From Flavobacterium sp. TR2 (GTDB lineage: Bacteria; Bacteroidota; Bacteroidia; Flavobacteriales; Flavobacteriaceae), in the NCBI RefSeq assembly GCF_025252405.1, contig NZ_CP104307.1:1798001-1862000 (forward strand): a stretch of DNA of 64,000 bases. The letters are read 5' to 3'. The notes beneath the pieces are model-generated. The model saw only the letters and a list, made by a program, of their open reading frames with translations, had not been told where the DNA came from and did no database searches. A program made the position numbers and the translations under genes. Shown piece by piece: positions 1 to 8,110 of the stretch (position 1 is its first letter; the number at the start of each line of letters is the position of its first letter).

Positions 1-572
1 TTAAAATAGGAGACGAAGCAAACGTTGAAGTTGATGCCTATCTGAAAAAGAAATTTAAGGGAGTGGTAACCAGCATTTCTAATTCTGCGAGCACTACATT
101 AACTTCAGATCAGGTTACGAATTTTAAAGTTAAAGTTCGAATTTTAAAAGATTCGTATCAAGACTTATTAGAAGGAAAACCAAGCACATATTCTCCTTTT
201 AGACCTGGGATGACGGCTACGGTTGATATTATTACAACAACAAAAACTAATGTTTTGGCAGTGCCAATTAGTTCTGTTGTAGTAAAATCGGATACTACAG
301 CCGTAAAAGATTTTAAGGTTGAAGATCCTAATGAAGATAAAAAAGCGGCTCCAAAAAGCGATAAAAAATTCGAATGCGTTTTTGTAAAAGTTGGAGATAA
401 AGCTAAGATTAGAATCATTAAAACTGGAATTCAGGACGATACTAATATTGAAGTAATGTCTGGCTTAAAATCTGGGGATGTAGTTATTACAGGTCCTTAT
501 ACAACAGTTTCTAAAGAACTAAATTCTGGAGATAAGGTAAAAGTTAAGAAAGCCGAAGCTCCAAAGAAATAA
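1..572 (+). CDS. Efflux RND/ABC periplasmic adaptor (HlyD/MacA family), C-terminal part
   Basis: The reading frame is open from the window edge (first complete codon at base 3) to the stop at 570-572, so the N-terminus lies outside. The visible part has the adaptor signature 'PGMTATVDI' followed by 'VLAVPISSVV', the usual end of the beta-barrel domain. It then has a membrane-proximal domain ending in 'VMSGLKSGDVVITGP' and a Lys-rich tail. Family members link an inner-membrane RND or ABC pump to a TolC-like outer-membrane channel. The pump type cannot be told from this fragment; the 'V.V.TGI.D...IEV.SGL..GD.V' pattern fits MacA/HlyD-like adaptors in general. Confidence 0.85.
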   Translation, partial: KIGDEANVEVDAYLKKKFKGVVTSISNSASTTLTSDQVTNFKVKVRILKDSYQDLLEGKPSTYSPFRPGMTATVDIITTTKTNVLAVPISSVVVKSDTTAVKDFKVEDPNEDKKAAPKSDKKFECVFVKVGDKAKIRIIKTGIQDDTNIEVMSGLKSGDVVITGPYTTVSKELNSGDKVKVKKAEAPKK

Positions 573-590
573 TAATATCTAAACATATTT

Positions 591-651
591 CATCCTGAGC
601 GAAGTCGAAGGCTTTAAAGCAAGAAAGACTTCGACTTCGCTCAGCCTGACA
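591..651. repeat. REP-like inverted repeat, copy 1
   Basis: The arms CTGAGCGAAGTCGAAG (595-610) and CTTCGACTTCGCTCAG (629-644) are perfect reverse complements around an 18-base loop. They are flanked by CATC and CCTGACA. A second, slightly degenerate copy with the same flanks lies at 45741-45805. The element sits between the adaptor gene and tsaB and may act as a transcript-end hairpin or a dispersed palindromic repeat. Confidence 0.75.
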
Positions 652-680
652 TAAATAACTAATTTTTAAAACATAATACC

Positions 681-1355
681 TTGTCTTTTATTCTCAATAT
701 CGAAACGGCTACCAAAAATTGTTCAGTATCTATCGCAAAAGATGGCCAAACCATTGTTTGCAGCGAATTGGCAGATGAAGGATATTCTCACGCCGAAAAA
801 CTTCATGTTTTTATTGAAGAAGCAATTGCAAAAGCAGGAATCTCTGTGCATGAATTAGCGGCGATTGCAATTAGTCAAGGACCTGGATCTTATACAGGTT
901 TGAGAATCGGTGTGTCGGCAGCAAAAGGCTTGTGTTACGCTTTAAATATTCCATTGATTGCTGTTGATACGATGCAGACCTTAGCATCACAGGCAGCGGT
1001 TACAGACGGAAAAATTATACCTATGCTAGATGCGCGCCGTATGGAAGTTTATAGCGCCGTTTTCAATCCTGATTTGACTGTTGAAAGAGCTATTAAAGCT
1101 GAAATTATTGACGAAAATTCATTTCAGGAATATACAGACAAACTTTATTTTGTTGGCGATTGTGCCGATAAGTGTAAAGCCGTTTTGACTAAAGACAATT
1201 TTGTGTTTTTAGAAAACATAAAATACCCTTCTGCACAAGCCATGAGTAAATTCAGTTTTGATAAGTATCAAAAAAGCGACACGGTAGATGTCGCTTATTT
1301 TGAACCTTATTATTTAAAAGATTTTATTATTACTGCTCCTTCAAAAAAGGAATAA
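681..1355 (+). CDS. tsaB: tRNA threonylcarbamoyladenosine biosynthesis protein TsaB
   Basis: This 224-residue protein has the TsaB/YeaZ pattern: an N-terminal ASKHA start 'ILNIETATKNCSVSI' and the diagnostic 'GPGSYTGLRIG' around residues 67-77, followed by 'AKGLCYAL'. TsaB is the non-catalytic partner that dimerises with TsaD and, with TsaE, completes t6A37 on ANN-decoding tRNAs in the cytoplasm. The start is TTG at 681; no in-frame ATG precedes the first conserved beta strand. It follows the efflux adaptor after a REP-like hairpin, so it is probably transcribed separately. Confidence 0.93.
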   Translation: MSFILNIETATKNCSVSIAKDGQTIVCSELADEGYSHAEKLHVFIEEAIAKAGISVHELAAIAISQGPGSYTGLRIGVSAAKGLCYALNIPLIAVDTMQTLASQAAVTDGKIIPMLDARRMEVYSAVFNPDLTVERAIKAEIIDENSFQEYTDKLYFVGDCADKCKAVLTKDNFVFLENIKYPSAQAMSKFSFDKYQKSDTVDVAYFEPYYLKDFIITAPSKKE

Positions 1356-1359
1356 TACT

Positions 1360-2172
1360 TTATTTCTGTATTGTGTAAGGCTGTACTGAAATTCCAGCTT
1401 CGTCTAAAGCTATTTTGCAGTTTTCTAGAGTTTCAGAAAAAACAGCTCCATAATTGGCGTTTTTTGCCCAAGGGCGAACGGCAAAATCAATAGAACTTGC
1501 CGATAGATTTTTTACAAAAACTTCTGGCGCAGGTTTCTTCAATACTTTAGGATTTTGAATCAGAACATCCAAAAGAATTTCTTTGGCTTTTTTGATATCT
1601 GAATCATAAGAAATAGCAAAAGTCAAATCGGCTCTTCTTTCTCCCTGCATCGAATAATTGATGATATTTCCATTAGACAAAGAACCATTAGGAACAAATA
1701 CAGTCTGGTTATTTGCAGTAAGCATTTTGGTTACAAAAATCTGGATTTCAAGGACAGTCGCAATAACGCCTTGCGCTTCGATAGTATCTCCAACTTTAAA
1801 TGGTTTGAAAACAATAATCAGCATCCCGCCAGCAAAGTTAGACAGCGATCCTTGTAACGACAAACCAATTGCAAGACCCATTGCTCCTAAAATAGCTACA
1901 AACGAAGAAGTTTCTATTCCTAATTTAGAAATAAAGGTTACAAACAATAATATTCGCAGTGCCCACAATAAAATATCGGATAAGAATTTTGTTAATGTTG
2001 GGTCGAGATTTCGCTGAATCATTATTTTCTTGATGATACGATTAATCAATCTGATGGCATATAAACCAACAAATAAGATTAAAAATGCGGAAATCAATTT
2101 TGGGGAATAATCAACTAAAATGTCAATAAAACGGCTGATGTATTTACTAACTTGTTCTGGACTAAGATTCAT
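1360..2172 (-). CDS. Small-conductance mechanosensitive channel (MscS family)
   Basis: From the preferred start the protein has 270 residues, close to minimal MscS. It has three hydrophobic segments near the N-terminus (beginning 'LISAFLILFVGLYAI'). The third holds the Gly/Ala-rich pore helix 'GAMGLAIGLSLQGSLSNFA', followed by 'FKPFKVGDTIE', the start of the cytoplasmic beta domain. Such channels release solutes on hypo-osmotic shock. A longer frame opens at 2199, but its extra codons cover the terminator hairpin of the upstream gene, so the ATG at 2170-2172 (MNLSPEQ) is chosen. It converges with tsaB, with 4 bases between stop codons. Confidence 0.9.
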   Translation of the reverse strand: MNLSPEQVSKYISRFIDILVDYSPKLISAFLILFVGLYAIRLINRIIKKIMIQRNLDPTLTKFLSDILLWALRILLFVTFISKLGIETSSFVAILGAMGLAIGLSLQGSLSNFAGGMLIIVFKPFKVGDTIEAQGVIATVLEIQIFVTKMLTANNQTVFVPNGSLSNGNIINYSMQGERRADLTFAISYDSDIKKAKEILLDVLIQNPKVLKKPAPEVFVKNLSASSIDFAVRPWAKNANYGAVFSETLENCKIALDEAGISVQPYTIQK

Positions 2173-2183
2173 GATTTTAAAAT

Positions 2184-2208
2184 AAAAAAACCTTCTCAAA
2201 TGAGAAGG
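2184..2208 (-). terminator. Intrinsic terminator of the 2258-2665 gene
   Basis: On the minus strand the hairpin CCTTCTCATTTGAGAAGG (2208 to 2191) is followed by seven T. It lies just after the stop of the small helical protein and before the mscS-like start. Confidence 0.8.
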
Positions 2209-2257
2209 TGTATTAGCAGTGCAAATATAAAAATATTTACGTTATTCTAAAGTGCAT

Positions 2258-2665
2258 TTATGCTTTCTCTGTAGCGTCGTCGGCTATTTCTTCTATCTCT
2301 TCCGTAGATTTTTCGCTTGAATCAACAACTGTTTCAGAAATCGTTTCTGGCGTCTCAACGGCCAGAGAAGCAGTTTTTTCTTTAACAGAATCCACCACAT
2401 CATTTACCACTTTAGCGGCTTTGTCGGCATATTCGCTTACGGTATCTTTTGCTTTTTCAGCATAATCTGACGCTTGGTCAATAATAGGTTCCGAAACCTC
2501 TTTTACTTTTTCAATTGTTTCTTCTGCAAAAGCTTCTGCTTTCTCTATATAAGGAGCTGCGGCTTCTTTTGCTTGCTCAAAAGTCTCTTCGGCATTATTT
2601 GCCAATTCAGTTACAGACTCTTTGGTTGAGCCAAATAAATTTTTAAAAAATGAAGATAATCCCAT
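2258..2665 (-). CDS. Small amphipathic-helical (LEA/YtxH-like) protein, function unknown
   Basis: The protein has 135 residues, is almost entirely helical by composition, and is rich in Glu, Lys, Ala and Val. It carries imperfect 11-residue-like repeats such as 'AEAFAEETIEKVKEVSEP' and 'ASDYAEKAKDTVSEYADKA'. It has no signal peptide or transmembrane segment. The N-terminus 'MGLSSFFKNLFG' could be an amphipathic membrane-contact helix. The pattern resembles LEA/apolipoprotein-like and YtxH-type stress proteins, but I do not recognise a specific family. It is monocistronic, with its own terminator at 2184-2208. Next to an osmotic channel gene, a role in stress is possible but only inferred. Confidence 0.7.
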   Translation of the reverse strand: MGLSSFFKNLFGSTKESVTELANNAEETFEQAKEAAAPYIEKAEAFAEETIEKVKEVSEPIIDQASDYAEKAKDTVSEYADKAAKVVNDVVDSVKEKTASLAVETPETISETVVDSSEKSTEEIEEIADDATEKA

Positions 2666-2884
2666 GGTTTTAAATTAATTGGTTAAGAATGCAATATTAA
2701 ACTTTTTTAGAATATTTCAAACTAAAGTTGATGTAAAATGTTGATTATTAAAAGTGTATGTTCTTTATGAAAGTTTTAAAATTTTAGTTTTTTTCCAAAA
2801 AATCCCTAAATGTAGGTATTGCACCTGTAAATAAAGCGCTTTAAATTGTAAGAATTTATTTAAACAAAAACTTAAAACTATTTT

Positions 2885-4693
2885 ATGTCAAAATTCAGCG
2901 AACAGGTCCATATAACCATCAATTCCTTTAGCCAGAATATCATCTATTCAGATTTGAAGCTGTCGCAAAAAATGGCCGATCACCATTATTTTTCTTTTGT
3001 ATGGCAATACAGCGGAAGGGCTGTGATTGCTCCAGAAGATCAGGCAAAAGCGGTTGCAGAGCATATAGGGAGCGAAGTGATTTTCACCTTTAAGGTTAAT
3101 GATATTAAATTAATGTCCAAAGGGATTATTAAAAGCCTGAAATCGGTTGATCTGCATGGCAGCCCAGCGGGACTGCACGTTACGGGAATCAGCCATACCG
3201 TGGTCCTGAGCGATATGAAAAAGTCAAGAATTTTTCTGAACAAAACCCTGCAGCAGATTGCGTTGGAAATTTTTGCGGAAGAAAGTTCGGGAGAGTTTTA
3301 CCAAAGAGAAGCCATCAAACCCACACTCACTAAAACTTTTGGCTGCAAGCCGCAGTACAATGAAACGGGTTTCGAATTCATGAAAAGGCTTTCGGCGCGC
3401 TATGGAGAATGGTTTTATTTTGACGGAATGCGGATGCAGTTCGGGCAGCTGAAATCCAGCAGGGTCGAACTCATTGCAGGATCTTCGCTCCATGGATTCA
3501 CCTATGAGGCAAATCTGGTTTCGAGTAAAATTTCATTAGGAGGGTATGATTACAGTTCAGCGTCAAATATTCGAAATTCATCGCTCAAAACCGCAGCGGG
3601 AAGCCGAGATAGGTTCGCCATTTCTATGGGGTGGAATCAGGACGCCATAACCAATTCAGATTTAAGCGTTGGCGCCTACACCAATAATGCCCAGAATAAG
3701 GAAGAAATCGAAGAAATGGTCAGGCTTCAGACAGCGGGAAGCGATGCCAACAGAATTTTTTACAGCGGGATTTCCTATTATCCTATTGGTTTGGGACAGG
3801 TTTTCGTGATTCATAACAAAGAAATCAGACATGATTTGGTGGCCATAGAAGTTGTGCACCACTCAGAAGTAAACGGAAACTACCGCTGCGAGTTCAGGGC
3901 AATCCCTTCAGATGTTGCGGCGCCGCATTATACAGATGTAAAAGCTTTTGCCGAAGCCGAAACCCAACCCGCAAAAGTAACAGACAACAACGACCCCGAA
4001 GGTCTGGGGCGCGTAAAAGTGGAATTTTACTGGAACGGTTGGGGAAACGATAGCGACTGGATGCGCGTGGTGCAGCATTACGCAGGCCCGTCAAGAGGCA
4101 CGTATTACAGGCCCGAAATTGGCGATGAAGTGCTGGTAAGTTTTGAAGGCGGCAATGTCGAGAGACCATACGTATCAGGTTCGCATTATAACGGACAGGC
4201 AAAACCGGAGTTTTTTGACCCGAAAAACAGCATCAAGGGCTGGAAATTTAGATTTGGACAGATGCTGAAGTTCATAGAAAAAATTGGCATTTGGCTTTCT
4301 GACCCTAGCGGGAATGAAATTCATTTGGATGAGCAGGGTAAAAATATAAACGTCATAACTCCCGAAACCTTTACCATACGAGCAAAGAATATTGTTTTTG
4401 AAGCGGCTGAAAGTATCACATTTACGGCAGGAACAAATATTTCTGAAACAGCGACAATTAATAAAACCACTAGTGTTGGAGGAATTTTAAATACAAGTGT
4501 AACTGGAGACAAAATTTTGCATGTTGGGGGAATTTATGATGCAAATATTGAAGGAGATTGCAATTTAGATCATAAAAAAGATCGTAATGTAATGAGCAAT
4601 GGAAAAGTAAGATCAAATAGTGAAAACGGTCATCAAATACATTCAAAAAAAGATATACAAAATAATAGTTCAGAAAACACAAGTCAAAACTAA
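2885..4693 (+). CDS. vgrG: Type VI secretion system tip protein VgrG
   Basis: This 602-residue protein has the phage-spike layout. A gp27-like part spans about residues 1-340 ('QQIALEIFAEE', 'RLSARYGEWFYFDG'). A gp5 OB-fold follows at about 360-440 ('GLGRVKVEFYW', 'GDEVLVSFEGGNVERPYVSG'). From about residue 479 a variable beta-repeat tail takes over ('NINVITPETFTIRAKN'). VgrG trimers cap the Hcp tube and carry effectors into target cells. Only the spike is in this window, so the sheath and baseplate genes must be elsewhere. The first ~480 codons are richer in GC than the tail and the following genes, suggesting a conserved core joined to a variable cassette. The OB-fold DNA is repeated at 7253-7731. 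Confidence 0.92.
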   Translation: MSKFSEQVHITINSFSQNIIYSDLKLSQKMADHHYFSFVWQYSGRAVIAPEDQAKAVAEHIGSEVIFTFKVNDIKLMSKGIIKSLKSVDLHGSPAGLHVTGISHTVVLSDMKKSRIFLNKTLQQIALEIFAEESSGEFYQREAIKPTLTKTFGCKPQYNETGFEFMKRLSARYGEWFYFDGMRMQFGQLKSSRVELIAGSSLHGFTYEANLVSSKISLGGYDYSSASNIRNSSLKTAAGSRDRFAISMGWNQDAITNSDLSVGAYTNNAQNKEEIEEMVRLQTAGSDANRIFYSGISYYPIGLGQVFVIHNKEIRHDLVAIEVVHHSEVNGNYRCEFRAIPSDVAAPHYTDVKAFAEAETQPAKVTDNNDPEGLGRVKVEFYWNGWGNDSDWMRVVQHYAGPSRGTYYRPEIGDEVLVSFEGGNVERPYVSGSHYNGQAKPEFFDPKNSIKGWKFRFGQMLKFIEKIGIWLSDPSGNEIHLDEQGKNINVITPETFTIRAKNIVFEAAESITFTAGTNISETATINKTTSVGGILNTSVTGDKILHVGGIYDANIEGDCNLDHKKDRNVMSNGKVRSNSENGHQIHSKKDIQNNSSENTSQN

Positions 4694-4699
4694 TTTAAG

Positions 4700-5041
4700 A
4701 TGGCAATAAAAACAATTAGCGGTATAACTATAATGGGAAATAGTGATAATTATAGCTTTCATAATTCCAAAAACATGGCACACTTTACCATTAATGATGG
4801 AAATGTGAGCTATAATGATCCGTTTGGGAACTATATGACAAGTTCTCCACATAATATAAGAATCAATTTCGAACCCTTTAAATTGGAAAAAATAGGAGAC
4901 AGAATTAGAAAACCAGATGGGACAATGATGGTCATGCTGCCAAAAGAAGAAATTCAGGAAATTGCCAGTAAAACATTTTATGAAGAAGGACAATTTCATG
5001 CGATAGACTTTTTAACATTTATAATCACCGAAGAAAAATAA
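4700..5041 (+). CDS. Unrecognised small protein of VgrG cassette 1
   Basis: This 113-residue protein begins 6 bases after the vgrG stop and ends 6 bases before the effector-like gene, so it is clearly in the same transcript. It has no signal peptide, no transmembrane segment and no motif I recognise. The N-terminal half is polar and predicted beta-rich ('FTINDGNVSYNDPFGNYM'). The C-terminal half looks mixed alpha/beta ('MLPKEEIQEIASKTF'). It has no counterpart in cassette 2, where effector 2 follows the truncated vgrG directly. It could be an adaptor or chaperone for loading effector 1, a small effector, or part of the spike. The position is the only evidence. Confidence 0.75.
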   Translation: MAIKTISGITIMGNSDNYSFHNSKNMAHFTINDGNVSYNDPFGNYMTSSPHNIRINFEPFKLEKIGDRIRKPDGTMMVMLPKEEIQEIASKTFYEEGQFHAIDFLTFIITEEK

Positions 5042-5047
5042 TTTACC

Positions 5048-6172
5048 ATGACATACAATTTAAGAGTAAAAGGTAATCTAACGATTAATGTTGGCGGAAC
5101 GACAAGAATTTATGCCAAAGAAGGGGTTGAAATTAATTCTAATGGTAAAATTGAATATTTTGCAGAGAGTTATAGCTATGGAGAGCCTGAAGATCCGCCA
5201 TTATCAAGGTTTCTTTCCAAGATTTTATATGTGAATGGGCATTTTTACAATGAAGATGGAACTTTTGAAGGGAAAGTAAACGAATCAGATAATGAAGGAA
5301 ATTTCGAAGATGTATATACTTGTACTGGAAAAACTAAAGTTAAAAATGAGAAAGGTGAAGATATTATAACATATAATGATATAAAAATACTGCAGGAAAA
5401 CAAAAAAAATATAACACATTCGGACTTTTGTTATATATCGTATGTTATAAAAATGGAAGCAGGAGCTAACGATCTTAAAGAATTAAAGTGTATCGCATAT
5501 GCAAGTTTTAATAGATCGAAAAACACAAAATCAACTTGGAAAAAATTGCTATCAACAAGTTATTCTTCTGTCGGAAATAAAAAAGAGATGGATTCATCGT
5601 TAGTCGATGAAAAATCAAAAATGACAAGAAAAGCAGTTTTTTATGTTTTAAATGAAGAAGATGACTTAACAAATGGAGCTGAACTTTGGGATGGAACTGA
5701 TTTTCTGGCTTGGGGTAATTCAGAAACTAATCCTTATAATAAACTAGGGCAGAATAAATTTGATGAATATAAATTTATAGAAATTCCAAAAGATATATAC
5801 GATTCATTTATATCTGCAAATGGCTCTTCAACTAGATATGGGGATAAAGGAAATCATAAAGAAAAAAGTGACCAAGGAACTCATGAACACATAAAAAAGA
5901 AAATAAAACAAATTATTAAAGGAAAAGATGGAAAAGCTATTTTAGATAAGGATGGAAAACCAACGTACGAAGAAGTAGAAGTGCCTTCAAAAATAAAATA
6001 CATAATACCTGCATCCGATTTTGAAAATAAAGATTATTGGATTTCAGGAAATTTCTATTATGAAACTGGAGTTAAAGTGACTAACGGAATTTCTGGTACA
6101 GTAAGTGCAGGAAAAAGTATTTTTTGGAAAATTACAAAAACTAGGTTAACAAGTGAAACACCTGTCAAATAA
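5048..6172 (+). CDS. Putative T6SS effector 1, SleB/CwlJ-like hydrolase domain (inferred)
   Basis: This 374-residue protein has no signal peptide. Residues 1-40 are beta-rich ('NLTINVGGTTRIYAKEGVEI') and resemble the VgrG tail. Next comes a conserved block 'YVNGHFYNEDGTFEGK' (61-76). The core runs over about residues 130-225: 'YVIKMEAGA' with E137, 'IAYASFNRSK', then 'RKAVFYVLNEEDDLTNG' and 'LWDGTDFLAWG'. The order (EA, a helix with Asn-Arg, then A..VL...D.T.GA) resembles cell-wall hydrolases of the SleB/CwlJ type, suggesting peptidoglycan cleavage. That is inference. It is paralogous to the protein at 8111-9109. A Lys-rich insert follows at about 265-320. The stop overlaps the next start by one base, indicating translational coupling to its putative immunity gene. 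Confidence 0.7.
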   Translation: MTYNLRVKGNLTINVGGTTRIYAKEGVEINSNGKIEYFAESYSYGEPEDPPLSRFLSKILYVNGHFYNEDGTFEGKVNESDNEGNFEDVYTCTGKTKVKNEKGEDIITYNDIKILQENKKNITHSDFCYISYVIKMEAGANDLKELKCIAYASFNRSKNTKSTWKKLLSTSYSSVGNKKEMDSSLVDEKSKMTRKAVFYVLNEEDDLTNGAELWDGTDFLAWGNSETNPYNKLGQNKFDEYKFIEIPKDIYDSFISANGSSTRYGDKGNHKEKSDQGTHEHIKKKIKQIIKGKDGKAILDKDGKPTYEEVEVPSKIKYIIPASDFENKDYWISGNFYYETGVKVTNGISGTVSAGKSIFWKITKTRLTSETPVK

Positions 6173-7125
6173 TGAAAATAATAATTAATATCCTTTCTGT
6201 TATTTGTTTCTTACTATTTCTTGGCAATTCGAAAGCTAAAAAAGACGATTCTAGTTATACACTTGCTTTTATAAAGGATGTATATATTGATGAAGGAAAT
6301 TATACGTTTAATGGTTCAAACGATAGTGTCTATACAAAAGGAGAAGGAGAAAGAACTGAAAATTTTATAGGTGTTTTTCCAAAAGAAAATGATACTGTTG
6401 CAATTTATAAATTAAATAAGGATTTAAATGAAAAGCCTGAAAAATTTTCTTTTTGGTCAAAAAAGAAAAATAACCAAACAATAACGTTTTATTGTTCAAT
6501 GGGAGATGATATAAAAATCACTTTTGGTAATCAAAACAATATCATTATTAATAACGATACATATGAGGTAAATAAAGAATATTATACTTTTTTAAAACAA
6601 AAAATACTTATTGAAAAATCAGTTTTAGATTTAGCTTTTTTCTTAAAAGATGGTTATGGTGATTATGAAGAATCTTTGGAGCCATTAAATAAAAACTGGA
6701 GAAATCAAAAAGAAGATAATAGATTTAAAATCATTAAAGCGAAAATAAAAAATAAAAATTATCAAACGGATGATCAGTTTTTTAGCTATGAATTTACTTA
6801 TAAATATACTAAGAGAGGAATTGTAGAAAATATTTTGGGGCAAAACAGCTTTACAAAAAAAAAGATTGAAGAGAATAATAAATATCTTGTATATGTGACA
6901 GATAGATCAGTAAATGAGAGAGCTTTAGTCCAAGAATATTTATACAAAAACAAAAAAACTTTCCTTGATTCAATTGTTGGAAGTAGAATCCGTTATTCCG
7001 ATGCAACAACTTATCATTACAAAAAATTTCAATCTATTTTAAAAACTATCAATATTGCAACAAAGCCTTCAAATCTTCGAGATATTTTAAAACTATTGGA
7101 TTTAAACAAAAAGAATTTGGATTGA
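6172..7125 (+). CDS. Exported protein, putative immunity protein for effector 1
   Basis: The start codon overlaps the effector stop (TAATG, 6170-6174). The 317-residue product opens with a signal peptide ('MKIIINILSVICFLLFLGNSKA') and a Ser-Lys-Ala site for signal peptidase I. No lipobox is visible, so the mature protein is expected in the periplasm, where an immunity protein against a peptidoglycan hydrolase would act. The rest is very rich in Lys, Asn and Tyr, with no domain I recognise. Base composition is strongly AT-rich compared with vgrG. The immunity role comes only from the coupled position and predicted export; the alternative is a co-secreted or accessory protein. Confidence 0.65.
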   Translation: MKIIINILSVICFLLFLGNSKAKKDDSSYTLAFIKDVYIDEGNYTFNGSNDSVYTKGEGERTENFIGVFPKENDTVAIYKLNKDLNEKPEKFSFWSKKKNNQTITFYCSMGDDIKITFGNQNNIIINNDTYEVNKEYYTFLKQKILIEKSVLDLAFFLKDGYGDYEESLEPLNKNWRNQKEDNRFKIIKAKIKNKNYQTDDQFFSYEFTYKYTKRGIVENILGQNSFTKKKIEENNKYLVYVTDRSVNERALVQEYLYKNKKTFLDSIVGSRIRYSDATTYHYKKFQSILKTINIATKPSNLRDILKLLDLNKKNLD

Positions 7126-7149
7126 AAAAAATGATTTTATCTGTTGGAA

Positions 7150-7250
7150 CAAGCATAACATTTCCCGCGCTAGAGCAAGCGTCCCGCTAGTGAACGCAAT
7201 CCTAATCAATTTTAAAAATTATACGGGTAAGAGTAAGATACTAGTGATAG
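7150..7250. other. Junction sequence between cassette 1 and the truncated vgrG
   Basis: This non-coding stretch holds a short GC-rich island at about 7166-7200 with the direct words CCCGCGCTAG and CCCGCTAG, inside otherwise AT-rich DNA. It ends in an in-frame TAG (7248-7250) just before homology with vgrG begins at about 7253. It is not homologous to the vgrG 5' part, so it marks the breakpoint of the duplication or insertion. Confidence 0.5.
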
Positions 7251-8108
7251 CAGGTTGCCATAGAGGTTGTCCATCACTCAGAAGTAAATGGAAACTATAG
7301 TTGCGAGTTCAGGGCGATCCCTTCAGATGTTGCGGCGCCGCATTATACAGAAGTAAAAGCCTTTGCCGAAGCCGAAACCCAACCCGCAAAAGTAACAGAC
7401 AACAACGACCTCGAAGGTCTGGGACGCGTAAAAGTGGAATTTTACTGGAACGGCTGGGGAAACGATAGCGACTGGATGCGTGTGGTGCAGCATTACGCAG
7501 GTCCGTCAAGAGGCACGTATCACAGGCCCGAAATTGGCGACGAAGTATTGGTGAGTTTTGAAGGCGGCAATGTCGAGAGACCGTATGTGTCAGGCTCGCA
7601 TTACAACGGGCAGGCAAAACCGGAGTTTTTTGACCCGAAAAACAGCATCAAGGGCTGGAAATTTAGATTTGGACAGATGCTTAAGTTCATAGAAAAAATT
7701 GGCATCAGGCTTTCAGACCCTAGCGGGAATGAAATTTATTTGAATGAGAAGAATAAAGATATGACATTAACAACTCCAGGCACTTTAACTCTTAACTGTA
7801 AAGACCTTGTCATTAATGTGGGAAATAATATGTCAACGAATGTTACAATAAACAAAACCGATATGATCGGATTAAATCATAGTGAAAGTATTGGAGGAAC
7901 AAAAGGACTTGATGTTGGAACTGATTTTAGTGCCATTATTAATGGAAAATACTCTGAACATATTAAAGGGAATTTTGAATCTAGAACCGAAAAGGACAGA
8001 CATGACAATAGCAAGGAAGGTTTAAATCATTATACCGAAGGCGATTTGAATAAGAACGCCCAAAAACAGATACAAAATAACAGTGGAGAAAACACCAGAC
8101 ATAATTAA
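7251..8108 (+). pseudogene. 5'-truncated vgrG copy (orphan VgrG C-terminal module)
   Basis: The frame is open from 7251 (after a TAG at 7248-7250) to the stop at 8106-8108, about 285 codons. Up to about 7731 it matches vgrG bases 3838-4316 with only scattered substitutions, covering the end of the gp27-like part and the whole OB-fold. The tail then diverges, but ends similarly ('QIQNNSGENTRHN' against 'DIQNNSSENTSQN'). No start codon with vgrG-like context exists at the junction; GTG at 7434 is the only plausible internal start and would cut into the OB-fold. It is therefore probably a displaced module rather than a working spike. It could serve as a recombination donor that swaps its tail and cargo onto a full-length vgrG. 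Confidence 0.85.
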
Positions 8109-8110
8109 TA

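Noticed and set aside
3894..4202. Minus-strand open frame (102 codons), mirrored at 7309-7617
   Set aside because: Both are antisense shadows of the duplicated vgrG OB-fold DNA. They look like a repeated gene family only because the coding strand is duplicated.
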